A stretch of DNA of 64,000 nt from Planctomycetota bacterium (GCA_008501825.1 QQUA01000006.1:1-64000), one strand, 5' to 3'; shown: positions 7,647 through 17,406, numbered from the stretch's first letter. Made by a program: numbers and translations. Notes: generated by a model not told the origin, from the sequence alone.

Positions 7647-8930
7647 TTACTCCCTCTGAAGTAACTCTTTATTTAGATCCAGGAATTGTCCGGGTTCGAT
7701 TTGCAAAACCATCCCATCCAATTTTGAATCAGGAGCTTGAAGCCGATAGGTTCCCGCGTGGACTTGATTCAGGTGAATCGTTCCGTCTCGGCCTGCAGCA
7801 AGCTCGATTTCGGGGTTGCCGAACAATCCGAAATGGTGGGAGGCAGGGATTGGAAGTCCTTGGCTCTTCAAATCAATCAACTTCAACGTCAAGGACTGCA
7901 ACTCTGGAAACTTTCCCTGAATGGTGGCGAAGGGAAGCAAATTCAAAGTCACGCTTTCGTCTTGTTGGCTTGCCCGGGAGAAGTAACTGGCACCACCCAC
8001 CCCCGGAACCACGACTAAAAAGAAGTAGGACTGCCGCCTTCGTAATCCGGCAACGGTGAAGCTTCCCTGGCGATCTATCTTCGCCGGCGAAAATTCTTCG
8101 AATTCCAAATGGCTCATTTGCCTCCTCGGATAGGTGAACACGGTTGCAGAAGCCCAATCCACCGGCTTCTCGCTCAGAACCTTTCCGTTCAATCGGGCCC
8201 CTTTCGATAGTGAAATCTGCCATTGGCCGTCGATGGGGGCGTCCTCGGCATAGGGAATGGCTACTTGCACGTATCCCTCGGCTCGAACGTAGAAATAAGA
8301 AGGTGTAGGCAAGTTTTTCGGCCGAGCTGGCAGACCTTCAAATAAGAAAAAGCCGTTCTCATCACTGAACGCGGTGACCAATCCCTCCTTTTGAAATTTC
8401 ACCCGAACTCCGGGAATTCCGGCTTGGGTCTTCGAATCCACCACTTGGCCTCGTAGATTCCTTCCACCAAGTTTGTCTTCTTCTTCCAATTTCGACGGTA
8501 AAAATCTTTCAAACCGGACTTCCTGAGAGTCGCGCCAGGGAGGCACGTTCAATTGGCTCGACCGGCCATTCGCTGCCTCAACTTTCAAACGAAAACCGCG
8601 ACTCCAAGTTGGAGAAAGCTTCAGCCACCCTTGATCGTCGCTACGCCCGAGAAATTCCGCCGGCCCCCAAGATTCTCTTCCAGAAACGAAATATGCACCT
8701 CCTGAACGATCTCCGAAACAAGCGGCCCCCGTTACGGCTTCACCGCGGTCATTCTGCAAACGCAAAAGCACATAACCTTCCTTTTCTCCGAACCCCGATA
8801 ATTCCGATGAAGGGCTTCCCAAAGCCGGGGAAACTTCGTTTTGAAACAGACCGCCATCGGTGGAGAAAAGCCAATAGGCCGCGCCGGCGGCGAACAGAGC
8901 CAACAACCAAGGCCAAAGGCGGCGTGTCAC
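7647..8930 (-). CDS. membrane-anchored protein with carboxypeptidase-regulatory-like domain
   Basis: A 427-residue protein with a single N-terminal membrane segment (WPWLLALFAAGAAYWLF), then an extracytoplasmic part. The central region, LRGQVVDSKTQAGIPGVRV through SDENGFFLFEGLPA, is a carboxypeptidase-regulatory-like (CarboxypepD_reg) fold. A second similar beta-sandwich may follow near GARLNGKVLSEKP. GTG at 8930 is supported by GGGAG upstream. It is 15 bp from the TraB/GumN gene and probably shares its transcript. No catalytic residues are seen, so a binding or structural role in the envelope is inferred. Confidence 0.7.
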   Translation of the reverse strand: MTRRLWPWLLALFAAGAAYWLFSTDGGLFQNEVSPALGSPSSELSGFGEKEGYVLLRLQNDRGEAVTGAACFGDRSGGAYFVSGRESWGPAEFLGRSDDQGWLKLSPTWSRGFRLKVEAANGRSSQLNVPPWRDSQEVRFERFLPSKLEEEDKLGGRNLRGQVVDSKTQAGIPGVRVKFQKEGLVTAFSDENGFFLFEGLPARPKNLPTPSYFYVRAEGYVQVAIPYAEDAPIDGQWQISLSKGARLNGKVLSEKPVDWASATVFTYPRRQMSHLEFEEFSPAKIDRQGSFTVAGLRRRQSYFFLVVVPGVGGASYFSRASQQDESVTLNLLPFATIQGKFPELQSLTLKLIDLKSQGLPIPASHHFGLFGNPEIELAAGRDGTIHLNQVHAGTYRLQAPDSKLDGMVLQIEPGQFLDLNKELLQRE

Positions 8931-8945
8931 CGGGTAGCCACTCCC

Positions 8946-9869
8946 TTAAGGCGCATGCAGGCGTTCCGCATCAAATCCATAGGCACGCAACAACTCCGGC
9001 ACCCCATCCGCTCCGGTCAAATGGGCAGCACCGAAGGCGAAGAAATGGGCCTTTCCGGGATTCTGTTTTAGTTTCTCCGCCACCCTTTCAGCCATGCGGA
9101 GATTCCGGTCCGTAAGCAGTAGCTTTTTGAATTTGCGCCAAAGAGGATCACTCTCATCGTAAATGTCGAAGAGCTCCATGATTTGCTCATCCTCCCCACT
9201 GAGGTAGCTCTGGATCAATTCTTCCAAATAGCTTTTCCCCGGCTCGTACTCTTCCATCTGCTGCAAAGTAAATTCCAATTGCCGGATCTGCTCTTCCTGG
9301 TTGAAGGCTTCGAACACTCCGATCTGCTCGTCCAGAGTTTCTATGCCGCCAACCTCCTTGCCGCGGGCTCGTGCCGTCCGGTAAAGGTACACGTCAACGG
9401 CTTCCCGAGCAGGATGGAGGGTGGGCCCCTCCAAAAGAGTCAAGTTGGCAGCCAAAGCCCAAATTTGCATCCGCTCGAAATCGGCCATGGACGCCCCGCT
9501 CCGGCGAAGGAACTGATCCACTCTTTGATACAGAGAATCGGAAAGATAATCGCGAAGGGTTCTTCCTTCCGGCAAAAACTTAGTTTGAATCATCCGCATC
9601 ACGTCACTTTCCTCCATGGAAACTTCGATATATAGCGCATCGCAAGAAGTCGTCGCTGCCTCGACGTCAGGGTGCAATTGCAATATCCGCTGGTCCGGAA
9701 TGTGCAGGGTTCCATAAAGGTAACTGGGGGGCTCGGTGTTGATCCGCCAAAGGAAAGGATGTCCGGCCCCGGCAGCTTCCGTTGCTCCCCCGCCACAGGA
9801 AAGCGGTGACAACAACAAGGAAAAAACCAGCAGAAACCGGAACATTGCAACGGGGTGCGGGCATTTCAT
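8946..9869 (-). CDS. TraB/GumN-family lipoprotein
   Basis: A 307-residue protein starting with a lipoprotein signal (LLLSPLSCGGG; Cys is the expected lipidation site). TraB/GumN family motifs are present: YLYGTLHIPD near the N-terminus, GIETLDEQI in the middle, and FFAFGAAHLTGADGVPELL near the end. The GTxH and GAAHL motifs are those conserved in TIKI-type metalloproteases, so a metal-dependent peptidase is possible. ATG 9869 is used; an internal ATG at 9845 would give a shorter, more standard signal peptide. It is first in a two-gene operon. Confidence 0.85.
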   Translation of the reverse strand: MKCPHPVAMFRFLLVFSLLLSPLSCGGGATEAAGAGHPFLWRINTEPPSYLYGTLHIPDQRILQLHPDVEAATTSCDALYIEVSMEESDVMRMIQTKFLPEGRTLRDYLSDSLYQRVDQFLRRSGASMADFERMQIWALAANLTLLEGPTLHPAREAVDVYLYRTARARGKEVGGIETLDEQIGVFEAFNQEEQIRQLEFTLQQMEEYEPGKSYLEELIQSYLSGEDEQIMELFDIYDESDPLWRKFKKLLLTDRNLRMAERVAEKLKQNPGKAHFFAFGAAHLTGADGVPELLRAYGFDAERLHAP

Positions 9870-9968
9870 GAGGAATTCTCAGCCTAACATCGGGGAATTA
9901 AGAAGAGGGCGGCGGCAAAAAAGGAAAACCGGGATATAGTTTGGGTGGGCTACAGGGGGCCCCAGGTC

Positions 9969-10355
9969 ATGGTCACACACGAATCACTCGACCGGATTCC
10001 CAAACTGTTGGACGGCAAGCGCATGAACGTGCCGATCACCGGGAGTTCGGGACAAAGTAACGCCGACACGGTGTTTCATTTCCACCAGGAAGGTTCCACG
10101 GTCACCGCTCACTATGCCGGCGGCACGGTGGTCCACGGCTATCTCGTCGGTCTGCTGCACGGAGATCAATTGGAATTCCGTTATGCCCAGCTCGACACCA
10201 ACGGCAAGCTCTACGGCGGGCACTCGGTTTGTGAGTTGGAAATGACTTCCTCCGGGCGCATCCGCATGTACGAGCACTTCGAATGGGATTCCCAAGAGGG
10301 TTCTGGCACCAACGTGTTTGAAGAATTGCCGGCGGAATCGGCGGACGAAGCCTAG
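9969..10355 (+). CDS. small conserved protein (n-acetylglutamate synthase-like annotation group)
   Basis: A 128-residue all-beta protein. SNADTVFHFHQEGSTVTAHY, VVHGYLVGLLHGDQLEFRY and RIRMYEHFEWDSQEGSG match a family of short bacterial proteins often labelled n-acetylglutamate synthase in databases, a label that lacks support. ATG 9969 is preferred; GTG 9945 is in frame and would add eight residues. Its stop overlaps the end of a convergent small gene by 4 bp. The molecular role is unknown. Confidence 0.7.
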   Translation: MVTHESLDRIPKLLDGKRMNVPITGSSGQSNADTVFHFHQEGSTVTAHYAGGTVVHGYLVGLLHGDQLEFRYAQLDTNGKLYGGHSVCELEMTSSGRIRMYEHFEWDSQEGSGTNVFEELPAESADEA

Positions 10356-10585
10356 TCTTCGTCCTTGCCGCCGCCTTCGGCGAAGCCCATGGCCTCCGCC
10401 TGCTCCAAAAAGTAACGGCTGGGCCGCCACTGCCCCTGGCCATCCTGCCGGCTCACCACCCACACTTTGTGGTAGGCGTCGTAGGCCGGAACCTTTAAGC
10501 CGGCTGCGAGCAAATGTTTACGGCGAACCAACTCATACGAGACTTGGAAGCCTTGGACTTGGACGGGCGCGGGTTCCGAATTCAT
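10352..10585 (-). CDS. small hypothetical protein
   Basis: A 77-residue protein with ATG at 10585 preceded by AAGGTGG at suitable spacing, which supports real translation. It ends in an acidic GGGKDED tail and contains a Trp- and Arg-rich segment (QWRPSRYFLEQAEAMGF). It converges on the preceding gene with a 4-bp overlap. No domain was recognised. Confidence 0.6.
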   Translation of the reverse strand: MNSEPAPVQVQGFQVSYELVRRKHLLAAGLKVPAYDAYHKVWVVSRQDGQGQWRPSRYFLEQAEAMGFAEGGGKDED

Positions 10586-10625
10586 GGTCCACCTTTTCCG
10601 AGAAGATCGGGTCTGAAGCGGAGGG

Positions 10626-11333
10626 ATGGCGCAAAATTCTAGCCGCTACTTCCCCCGAAACCCGCCCGTGCATCCCCAAGCCTTCATTTTCGACCTCGAC
10701 GGCACCCTGGTGGACAACATGTCCGTCCACCAGCAGGCCTTCGATCGATTTGCCGAACGCCACGGCCTGCCGCCGATCAGCCCTGAGCTGCGGCGCCGCC
10801 TGGACGGTAAACGCAACCGAGACATCTTCCCGATCCTGTTTCAACGATCCCTCAGCGAACCGGAACAGAGGCGCTTTTCGGTGGAAAAGGAGACGTTGTA
10901 TCGGCAACTGAGCGTCGGCCGCTTGGCCCCCATGGCCGGTCTGGAGGAATTGCTCCAAGCTCTTAAGAAAAAAGGGCTTCCATCAGCAATTGCGACTTCG
11001 GCCCCGGCCCCGAACGTACCCCATACCTTGGCTGAAATCGGACTGCCGGAGGCCTTTCCCCTGGTGGTTCGAGGAGACCAGGTCCCACGCGGGAAACCCC
11101 ATCCGGACATTTTCCTGGAGGCTGCCCGGCAGCTCGGAGCCTCGCCGTCCCACTGCCTGGCTTTTGAAGACGCCCTGATGGGCCTGGAAGCGGCCAAGGC
11201 CGCGGGCATGCCGTGCATCGCCATGACCACCAGCCAAGAAAGGGAAGTCTGGCTGGATCACGGCCAGGCGGATTTCGTGGCTCGGGATTTCCACGACTTT
11301 TTGGCCGGCCCCGGAGCTTGGCTGCGGGACTAG
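10626..11333 (+). CDS. HAD-superfamily hydrolase, beta-phosphoglucomutase-like
   Basis: A 235-residue haloacid dehalogenase-type enzyme. Motif I is D23-L-D25-G-T, with D23 the expected nucleophile. A helical cap domain follows. Motif II is in ATSAP, motif III is Lys in RGKPHPDIF, and the Mg-binding acids are in FEDALMGLEAAKAAGMP. This layout matches the subgroup of sugar phosphatases and beta-phosphoglucomutases. GGAGG lies almost against ATG 10626, so an in-frame GTG at about 10669 is an alternative start. The sugar-phosphate substrate cannot be told from sequence. Confidence 0.85.
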   Translation: MAQNSSRYFPRNPPVHPQAFIFDLDGTLVDNMSVHQQAFDRFAERHGLPPISPELRRRLDGKRNRDIFPILFQRSLSEPEQRRFSVEKETLYRQLSVGRLAPMAGLEELLQALKKKGLPSAIATSAPAPNVPHTLAEIGLPEAFPLVVRGDQVPRGKPHPDIFLEAARQLGASPSHCLAFEDALMGLEAAKAAGMPCIAMTTSQEREVWLDHGQADFVARDFHDFLAGPGAWLRD

Positions 11334-11366
11334 TTCTCTACGGCCTGCCCCGTCGAGGCGAAGAAA

Positions 11367-12761
11367 TCAAACCAAATACAGGATCAGATAGATCCGCTTC
11401 ACCCCGCTCACCGGTTCAACCGCTTCATAGCTCAGAGGAACCAACCTGGATTGCGGCAAACCGGTTCCCAAGTCCAAGAGGTCCGTGGCCGCCCGCCATG
11501 GATCCGTTCCCATCAGGGGTAATTCAAACAGTTCGGAAGTTACCCCTGGGACCCAGGAGCGCATGCGGTAGGACCCGCTTTCTTCGCTGGACGCAAAGCA
11601 AAGTCTCAGACCGTCGGCGTGAAGCACGGTGGGGTGAATGTCATCCCGTCCAGGCTTGTTCGGATACGCCAAGTCTTGGATGGTGATGCCCCCACTAAAG
11701 TTCAACTCCGCATGCCAACTATTGACGTCGCCGACCCCTCCATCCGGAAATTCCATCCAAGACAGGGAAACGCTGCCATCGTCCCCATCGACCAGGCTGG
11801 TGGCCAAATTCGGCCGTCTCTGGCGATGGCTCGGATCGAAGGCGTTGTATCGGGCGTCGTCCAAATGGGTGATTCCAGAGCCGGTTTGGAACTGGAAGTT
11901 CATCACGTTCATCCAGCCCTCCTTGGTGACCGCTCCCTGGTGTCCGGCTCGGAAATAACTTTCATAAGCCACGACGTAGCGCTTGTTTTTGTGTTCGACG
12001 ATGTCCGGCACCAGCTTTCCGCCGCCCGGTCCGCCGTTGGGAAAGTCGTCGACCGGAACCGCCGTCACCAAATCATGCGGGCCGTCGAATACCGGACTCC
12101 CGGCGCTGAAGTCGACGTGAACCAAACGCAGATCGAACTCGAACTCACCCCCGCCGGAGGCGAAGCTCTCATGACCATAGGCGATCAGAGCTCTATCCAA
12201 AGCTCCGGTATTAGCTCCCACTCGAGCCAAGTCCGGCATGCCGCCCCCAGATCCCTTTTCAAAGTTGGAATCGGCGACGTAACCCTCCCCGGGACTGGGC
12301 GCTAGGACGGAGGCAATTCCGCCGGGCAAGACTTCGACCATGACGACTTCCAGGCGGTCCGGCCCGCTGCCGACGGCCTGCCCTCGAGGCCAGGTCACCA
12401 TGAAGTTGGTACCGACCGATACCACGTCCGGCTTGGTGCAGGTATCCACCGTGTCCACGAGGGCCAAAGCCGGGTCGCCGAGGAGGAGAACTCCGGATCC
12501 AGCCGGGACTTCCCACTGCAACCCCCCTTGATAAGGCAATAAAACGCCCTCAACCTGACGACAAGGAACTCCTGCCACTTTGGTTTGGCTATGCCAGACC
12601 ACCAGCACGTCCCCCTGATCGTTGATGGCCAAGGTGGCGTGGTCGGCCTCGCCCGGGGAAATCACCGGCAGCACAACCGGCTCCTGCACCCCGATGGTGC
12701 TTTGAGCGGCCAGACTTACCGGCATCAGGCCGGCGACAAAACAAGGAAGCAAATGGCGCAA
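11367..12761 (-). CDS. secreted protein of unknown function, beta-propeller-like
   Basis: A 464-residue exported protein with signal peptide ending SLAAQ. The body has recurring strands of the form DVLVVWHS, NFMVTWPRG, RALIAYGHES, RYVVAYESY and VSLSWMEF, spaced about 50-70 residues, consistent with a beta-propeller. Residues of sialidases or other glycosidases could not be identified. The start is TTG at 12761; no ATG precedes the signal peptide. It is divergent from the CotH gene across about 200 bp. Confidence 0.65.
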   Translation of the reverse strand: MRHLLPCFVAGLMPVSLAAQSTIGVQEPVVLPVISPGEADHATLAINDQGDVLVVWHSQTKVAGVPCRQVEGVLLPYQGGLQWEVPAGSGVLLLGDPALALVDTVDTCTKPDVVSVGTNFMVTWPRGQAVGSGPDRLEVVMVEVLPGGIASVLAPSPGEGYVADSNFEKGSGGGMPDLARVGANTGALDRALIAYGHESFASGGGEFEFDLRLVHVDFSAGSPVFDGPHDLVTAVPVDDFPNGGPGGGKLVPDIVEHKNKRYVVAYESYFRAGHQGAVTKEGWMNVMNFQFQTGSGITHLDDARYNAFDPSHRQRRPNLATSLVDGDDGSVSLSWMEFPDGGVGDVNSWHAELNFSGGITIQDLAYPNKPGRDDIHPTVLHADGLRLCFASSEESGSYRMRSWVPGVTSELFELPLMGTDPWRAATDLLDLGTGLPQSRLVPLSYEAVEPVSGVKRIYLILYLV

Positions 12762-12966
12762 GCGGGAATCTCGCGAAAAGGCAGTGAAATCAGCCCGGTA
12801 CTTGGACGCGATTCAAGCCCAAAAGGATACCTCAAAAATCGGCCGTTTTCGGCCTGTGGCTTCAACTCATCTGCAACTCTCTAGCCTTAAAGAAGGTAGG
12901 CGCAAGATTCCCGACTCGAGGCCTACCCCTTGCTTCTGGGACTACGATGAAGACGGGCCTTTGCCC

Positions 12967-15900
12967 ATGCCCGCCATGCTGCCTTACCTCCTTTGCCTTC
13001 CCTTGGTGGGAATCAGCCCTCCGGATCTGCAGGACGTGCGGATCAGCGAATTTTTGGCCATCAATGACCTTGGGCTTCAGGACCAAGACGGGGAGTATTC
13101 CGATTGGCTGGAGATCGTCAATTTGGATGCCAGCCCCGTTGCTTTGGGCGGGTGGTACTTGACCGACGATTCGAATCAGTTGGATGGCTGGCGATTTCCC
13201 TCTCGCTCGTTGTCGCCCGGGGAATTCCTGGTAGTTTTCGCTTCCGGTAAAAATCGCGTCCCGGCCACCGGCGAGTTGCACACCGATTTCAAGTTGAAGG
13301 GAGATGGCGAGTATTTGGCTTTGGTAAAGCCGGACGGTGCAACCATCGCTCATGCATTCGCTCCGGCCTATCCCCCGCAACATCCAGACACCTCATATGG
13401 CTTGCCATTCCGCTTGCAGGGAGACCCCTTGCTTTTGCCGGGAAGCCCGGTTCGTGCACGGATACCACAAGACGGAAGCTTGGGCTGGAGTTGGATTCAA
13501 CCCGCCTTCGATGACGGAAACTGGATCTTTGGAAACTCGGGCGCCGGTTTCGATTTAAGCCGCCGGCTACATCCTTTCCTTGGCTTGGATCTCGAACCGC
13601 TGATGCACGGGCAAGCCAATGGAGCTTATCTTCGCTTCCCCTTTCAACTTCCCACCGGATTGAACGTGCAAAACCTGTGGCTGCGAATGCGTTATGACGA
13701 CGGATTCGCCGCTTTCCTCAACGGCACCGCCGTAGCTTCCCAAAACCTAAGCCAACCTTTGAAATGGTATTCCGCCGCCAATCAAGCCAGGAAGGACGGT
13801 GAAGAACTATTAGTTCAGACGTGGGACTTGAGCTCCCAGATTCACCTTTTGAATTCCGGTCCCAACGTGCTCGCAATGCAAGGCGCCAACGTTTTGGCCG
13901 AAGACGATGACTTTCTGGTTTTACCCGAACTTTGGGCCAACCCTCAATGGACGGTAGAAGACCGCAACGCCTTCTTCGGGCAACCCTCTCCCGGCCAGGC
14001 AAACGACGGCGGAGGGCCCTGGATCGGAGTCGTTCAACACCAGCCGAATCAACCCTCGGAACAAGAACCCCTGGTCGTAGAAGCGCAAGCGGACCTTCAA
14101 ACTTCGGTGACTTTGGAATGGCAGGTCCAATTTGGTCCTTGGCAACAAAGCCCCATGCTGGACGATGGAACAGGCCCGGACCGAGTTTCCGGGGATGGGA
14201 TTTTCACCGCTCTAATCCCCTCGTCCGCCTACTCCGCCGGGCAAAGAATTCGTTATGCGGTTTTGGCCGAAGATTCCCTGGGAGGGCTTTCTCGGTGGCC
14301 TCCCTTTTCCTCAGGCCCGGATTTGCCTCGCTCCCTCGGAACCGTAGTCCTGGATCCATCGGTACAGAGTCCGCTGCCGGTTCTTTCTTGGTTCCTCGAA
14401 GATCCTCAGGCCGCCAACAGCCGTATCGGAACGACCGGTTCGGTGTTTTTCCGCGGAAAGTTTTACGACCAGGTCTTTTTCCGTTCTCGTGGAGGATCTT
14501 CCATCATTTGGAGAAAGAAAAACTTCAAGTTCGAGTTTCAAAACGGAAATTATTTTGAATTCGATCCCCGCTTCGAACCGGTGGAAGAGTTCAATCTGAA
14601 CAGCACTTTCAGCGACAAGAGCTATATGCGACAAGTGCTCTCCTACGAAACTTATCGAGACGCTGGGATGCCGTATTCGGAATGCTTCCCACTTCGGGTC
14701 CAGCAAAATGGCCAGTTCTACAGCGTGGCGGTTTTCGTTGAGCAACCGGACGAGATCTATTTGCGCCGAAACAACTTGGACCCCGATGGGGCTCTATACA
14801 AAATGTACAACACTCTGTCTTCCGCAACTAACGGAGTGGAAAAGAAAACCCGCCGGGATGAAGACCACCAAGACTTACAGGACTTGGTCACGGCTTTGGG
14901 ACTGCCCGGACCGGATCGAGAAATTTATCTGTTCGATAACGTAGACCTTGCCTCTTGTATCAATTACTTAGCGGTAACCAGTTTGATTCATGACAACGAC
15001 CACGTCGCCAAAAATTACTACCTTTACCGCGATACCGAAGGCGACGGTGAATGGACATTTCTTCCCTGGGACAAAGACCTCACTTTCGGCCGCAACTTCG
15101 GCGCCGGAGGTGGCGTGCTCAGTGACGGAATCTGGGCCGACGATGATCCCTACAGCCACCCGGAGTTCGGAACCAAGGATTACCAAAAATACGACAATTT
15201 ATGGAACCGGCTGATTCACGCCATGCACCGCCGGGACGCGATCCTGGAAATGTACTTGAGACGATTGCGGACCCTGATGGATCAGCTTTTAAACGAAGCG
15301 TCCATCCCGCCGGAACTGCGCCATTTCGAAAACCGAATCGCCGAACTGAAAGCCTTGCTTCAAAGCGACGTCGAATTGGACCGCCAAGAATGGGGCAACC
15401 CCTACGGCCAAAACCAGGATCTGGACGCCGCCGTGGACGTCTTGCTGAACGATTATTTAACCGTCCGCCGCAAGCACTTGTTCGAAACCCACGGCGGAAC
15501 GCCTTCAGATTTCATTCCCGATGCCCAAAGCTTCAGTCCGCCGATTCTCTTCGGCGAATTTGATTGGAATCCAGTTTCCGGAAATCAAGAAGAAGAATAC
15601 ATCGAGCTAATCAACCCCAATGCTCAATCGGTGGATCTTTCCGGTTGGCGACTGCGCGGGGACGTTGAATTCACCATGCCCCCCGGCACTGTCATCCGCG
15701 GCCAAGACGTGATGTACCTATCTCCCCATCTGCCCGATTTTCGCTCTCGAAGCCAAGCGCCGACAGGAGGCCTTGGCCTCTACGTTCAAGGTCCCTATCA
15801 AGGCAAGCTTTCTTCGGAGGATCCTGACCTCCGTCTGTTTGATACCGCCGGCAACCTCATCGCCAGCCGACGGGGCCCCCTCCTTTGGACTTCGGTTCCT

Positions 15901-16185
15901 CGAGCGGGTGAGCCGGTAAGGATCACCGTGGCAGGCTCCACCCCCGGCGCATGGCAGTGGATCGGACTGTCCTGGGTCGGGGGCGGGCCGACCTGGACCC
16001 CGTGGGGTTCGACCTCCCTGAGCCCGCCCATCACCACCCTGGCTCTTCAAGCTGCCGACGTTTCCGGCAGTTGGCACGGGGATTTCTTCATCCCGCCCTC
16101 CGCCGCCGGCCTCCCGGTTTGGCTCCAAGCCTTCGACCATGGTTCGACCGAATGGTCCCCCGGCCTGAACCTAACCGTGCAGTGA
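12967..16185 (+). CDS. CotH-kinase-family protein with two lamin-tail domains
   Basis: A secreted protein of about 1072 residues. The frame is open from 12784, but ATG 12967 directly precedes a hydrophobic signal (MLPYLLCLPLVG), so it is chosen. The order is lamin-tail domain (SEFLAINDLG through LGGWYLTDDSNQLDGWRFPS), a carbohydrate-binding-like region, the CotH domain (VFFRSRGGSSIIWRKKNFKF, then VEQPDEIYLRRN and WTFLPWDKDLTFGRN), and a second lamin-tail domain (GEFDWNPVSGNQEEEYIELI). CotH proteins resemble atypical kinases and can phosphorylate secreted proteins; lamin-tail domains often anchor extracellular proteins. Target unknown. Confidence 0.85.
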   Translation: MPAMLPYLLCLPLVGISPPDLQDVRISEFLAINDLGLQDQDGEYSDWLEIVNLDASPVALGGWYLTDDSNQLDGWRFPSRSLSPGEFLVVFASGKNRVPATGELHTDFKLKGDGEYLALVKPDGATIAHAFAPAYPPQHPDTSYGLPFRLQGDPLLLPGSPVRARIPQDGSLGWSWIQPAFDDGNWIFGNSGAGFDLSRRLHPFLGLDLEPLMHGQANGAYLRFPFQLPTGLNVQNLWLRMRYDDGFAAFLNGTAVASQNLSQPLKWYSAANQARKDGEELLVQTWDLSSQIHLLNSGPNVLAMQGANVLAEDDDFLVLPELWANPQWTVEDRNAFFGQPSPGQANDGGGPWIGVVQHQPNQPSEQEPLVVEAQADLQTSVTLEWQVQFGPWQQSPMLDDGTGPDRVSGDGIFTALIPSSAYSAGQRIRYAVLAEDSLGGLSRWPPFSSGPDLPRSLGTVVLDPSVQSPLPVLSWFLEDPQAANSRIGTTGSVFFRGKFYDQVFFRSRGGSSIIWRKKNFKFEFQNGNYFEFDPRFEPVEEFNLNSTFSDKSYMRQVLSYETYRDAGMPYSECFPLRVQQNGQFYSVAVFVEQPDEIYLRRNNLDPDGALYKMYNTLSSATNGVEKKTRRDEDHQDLQDLVTALGLPGPDREIYLFDNVDLASCINYLAVTSLIHDNDHVAKNYYLYRDTEGDGEWTFLPWDKDLTFGRNFGAGGGVLSDGIWADDDPYSHPEFGTKDYQKYDNLWNRLIHAMHRRDAILEMYLRRLRTLMDQLLNEASIPPELRHFENRIAELKALLQSDVELDRQEWGNPYGQNQDLDAAVDVLLNDYLTVRRKHLFETHGGTPSDFIPDAQSFSPPILFGEFDWNPVSGNQEEEYIELINPNAQSVDLSGWRLRGDVEFTMPPGTVIRGQDVMYLSPHLPDFRSRSQAPTGGLGLYVQGPYQGKLSSEDPDLRLFDTAGNLIASRRGPLLWTSVPRAGEPVRITVAGSTPGAWQWIGLSWVGGGPTWTPWGSTSLSPPITTLALQAADVSGSWHGDFFIPPSAAGLPVWLQAFDHGSTEWSPGLNLTVQ

Positions 16186-16271
16186 ATCTGACATAAAATC
16201 CTTGGTTTTTCATTAATTTTTAATGCATAATGGAGGCTTCACCGCCACCTTTTTTCTGCCATCCATTTAAG

Positions 16272-16508
16272 ATGAAGGCTATGAGCCCCTCCCTCCACCT
16301 CCAGGATGAGCAAGCCCATACCCTCCGAGAACTAGCCCAATCCACCGGAATGCCTGCGGAGCAAATCCTTGAAGAGGCAATTCTTATGCTTTTCCACCAG
16401 GAGTTTCCGGAGGCTCCAACCGTCCTCAAACAGGATGCGCAAGGTGAGCCCCACCTCCCCCGGAAGGACCTGGAAGAGAATCAGCAACTCCGCAACAGCG
16501 GCCCCTGA
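16272..16508 (+). CDS. small helical protein, possible ribbon-helix-helix type
   Basis: A 78-residue protein with short strand SPSLHLQDEQ followed by two helices (AHTLRELAQSTGMPAEQIL and EEAILMLFHQEF). This spacing resembles CopG/Arc-type DNA-binding antitoxins. The start is uncertain: ATG 16272 and ATG 16281 are both possible. It lies in an AT-rich upstream context after the CotH gene. No toxin partner was found next to it. The DNA-binding assignment is tentative. Confidence 0.5.
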   Translation: MKAMSPSLHLQDEQAHTLRELAQSTGMPAEQILEEAILMLFHQEFPEAPTVLKQDAQGEPHLPRKDLEENQQLRNSGP

Positions 16509-16718
16509 CGCAATAAAATTACCTCAAAATCAACTGCAAAATGACGCCAAATCACCTGTATCATGAGCTTCAAGAGGGCCACCTCAGCTTTTTCTCCTCG
16601 CCTGAGGCGAGAAAGCCATCGTTCTGGGTTCGGGCCAAAGCCCCCCCGAAACGGCTTTGCGGTTCCCGGACGCTCTCGTGCTTCTGCACCTCCAGAACCC
16701 GCCGACACGCTAAATGTC

Positions 16719-16949
16719 ATGTCTCGCTTAACCATCGATCTTCCGCAGCGAGCGGATGAAGCTTTGGCCGAATTGGCCAAAAAGAACCACACCTCCAAAG
16801 CCGAAATCGTTCGCCGAGCCTTGGCTTTGTTCAAGTACGTCCAGGAGGAATCCGTGGAAAAGGGCCACCAGCTTTCCATTCGCGAAAGGGATCCTTCGCC
16901 GGAACAGGAAGGCCGGATCCTCCGGGACATCGTCTTACCTCAATACTGA
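16719..16949 (+). CDS. ribbon-helix-helix (CopG/Arc-like) DNA-binding protein
   Basis: A 76-residue protein beginning SRLTIDLPQRADEALAELA, then KKNHTSKAEIVRRALALF. This is the beta-strand and two helices of the ribbon-helix-helix fold, with TSKAEIVRRAL as the second helix. It ends with ILRDIVLPQY. The open frame extends upstream to 16563, but that stretch is proline- and arginine-rich without similarity, so ATG 16719 is preferred. It could act as an antitoxin-like repressor with the following membrane protein, although no toxin motif is visible there. Confidence 0.7.
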   Translation: MSRLTIDLPQRADEALAELAKKNHTSKAEIVRRALALFKYVQEESVEKGHQLSIRERDPSPEQEGRILRDIVLPQY

Positions 16950-16994
16950 GCTTCACCCTCGTCGCTCATAAGGAGTCGAACATGGAGAAAGATC

Positions 16995-17390
16995 ATGCCC
17001 AAGAAGAACGGGGCCCTCCCCAAGGAAAAAATCGACATCCTCGACCTTGCCGACCAAAGCTTCGGCAAAGAAGGGTTCAAGGAATATTATCCCTTTTGGA
17101 TTGCCAGCCTTAAGCACAGGCTGATTTTTGTCTTGCTCGGCATCATCTTCGCCTTAAGCCTTACCGTCGTCCTTAGCACCTGGATCGCTTGGCCCAGCCT
17201 GGAGGAATTGCGCGGTAATCGCGAGGAAAAGCTGAGCTCCGAAGAAGTCAGCCTGCACTACAAGCAAATGGCCGACACCATGGTGCGGATCCTGGATTAC
17301 GCGGTTCTGCGAGCCTTCTTGCCGATCATGTCGGTTTTGCTTGGCCATCATCTGGCCGTGCAGAGTTCTCGCCGGGACCAACGGGAGTGA
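16995..17390 (+). CDS. two-helix membrane protein of unknown function
   Basis: A 131-residue protein with a cytoplasmic start, a transmembrane segment (LIFVLLGIIFALSLTVVLST), an acidic extracytoplasmic loop, and a second hydrophobic segment (VLRAFLPIMSVLLGHHLAV). GGAG at good spacing before ATG 16995 supports the start. It follows the ribbon-helix-helix gene by 45 bp in the same direction and may share its transcript. Function unknown. Confidence 0.6.
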   Translation: MPKKNGALPKEKIDILDLADQSFGKEGFKEYYPFWIASLKHRLIFVLLGIIFALSLTVVLSTWIAWPSLEELRGNREEKLSSEEVSLHYKQMADTMVRILDYAVLRAFLPIMSVLLGHHLAVQSSRRDQRE

Positions 17391-17406
17391 ACTTTCCTTG
17401 GCAGAC

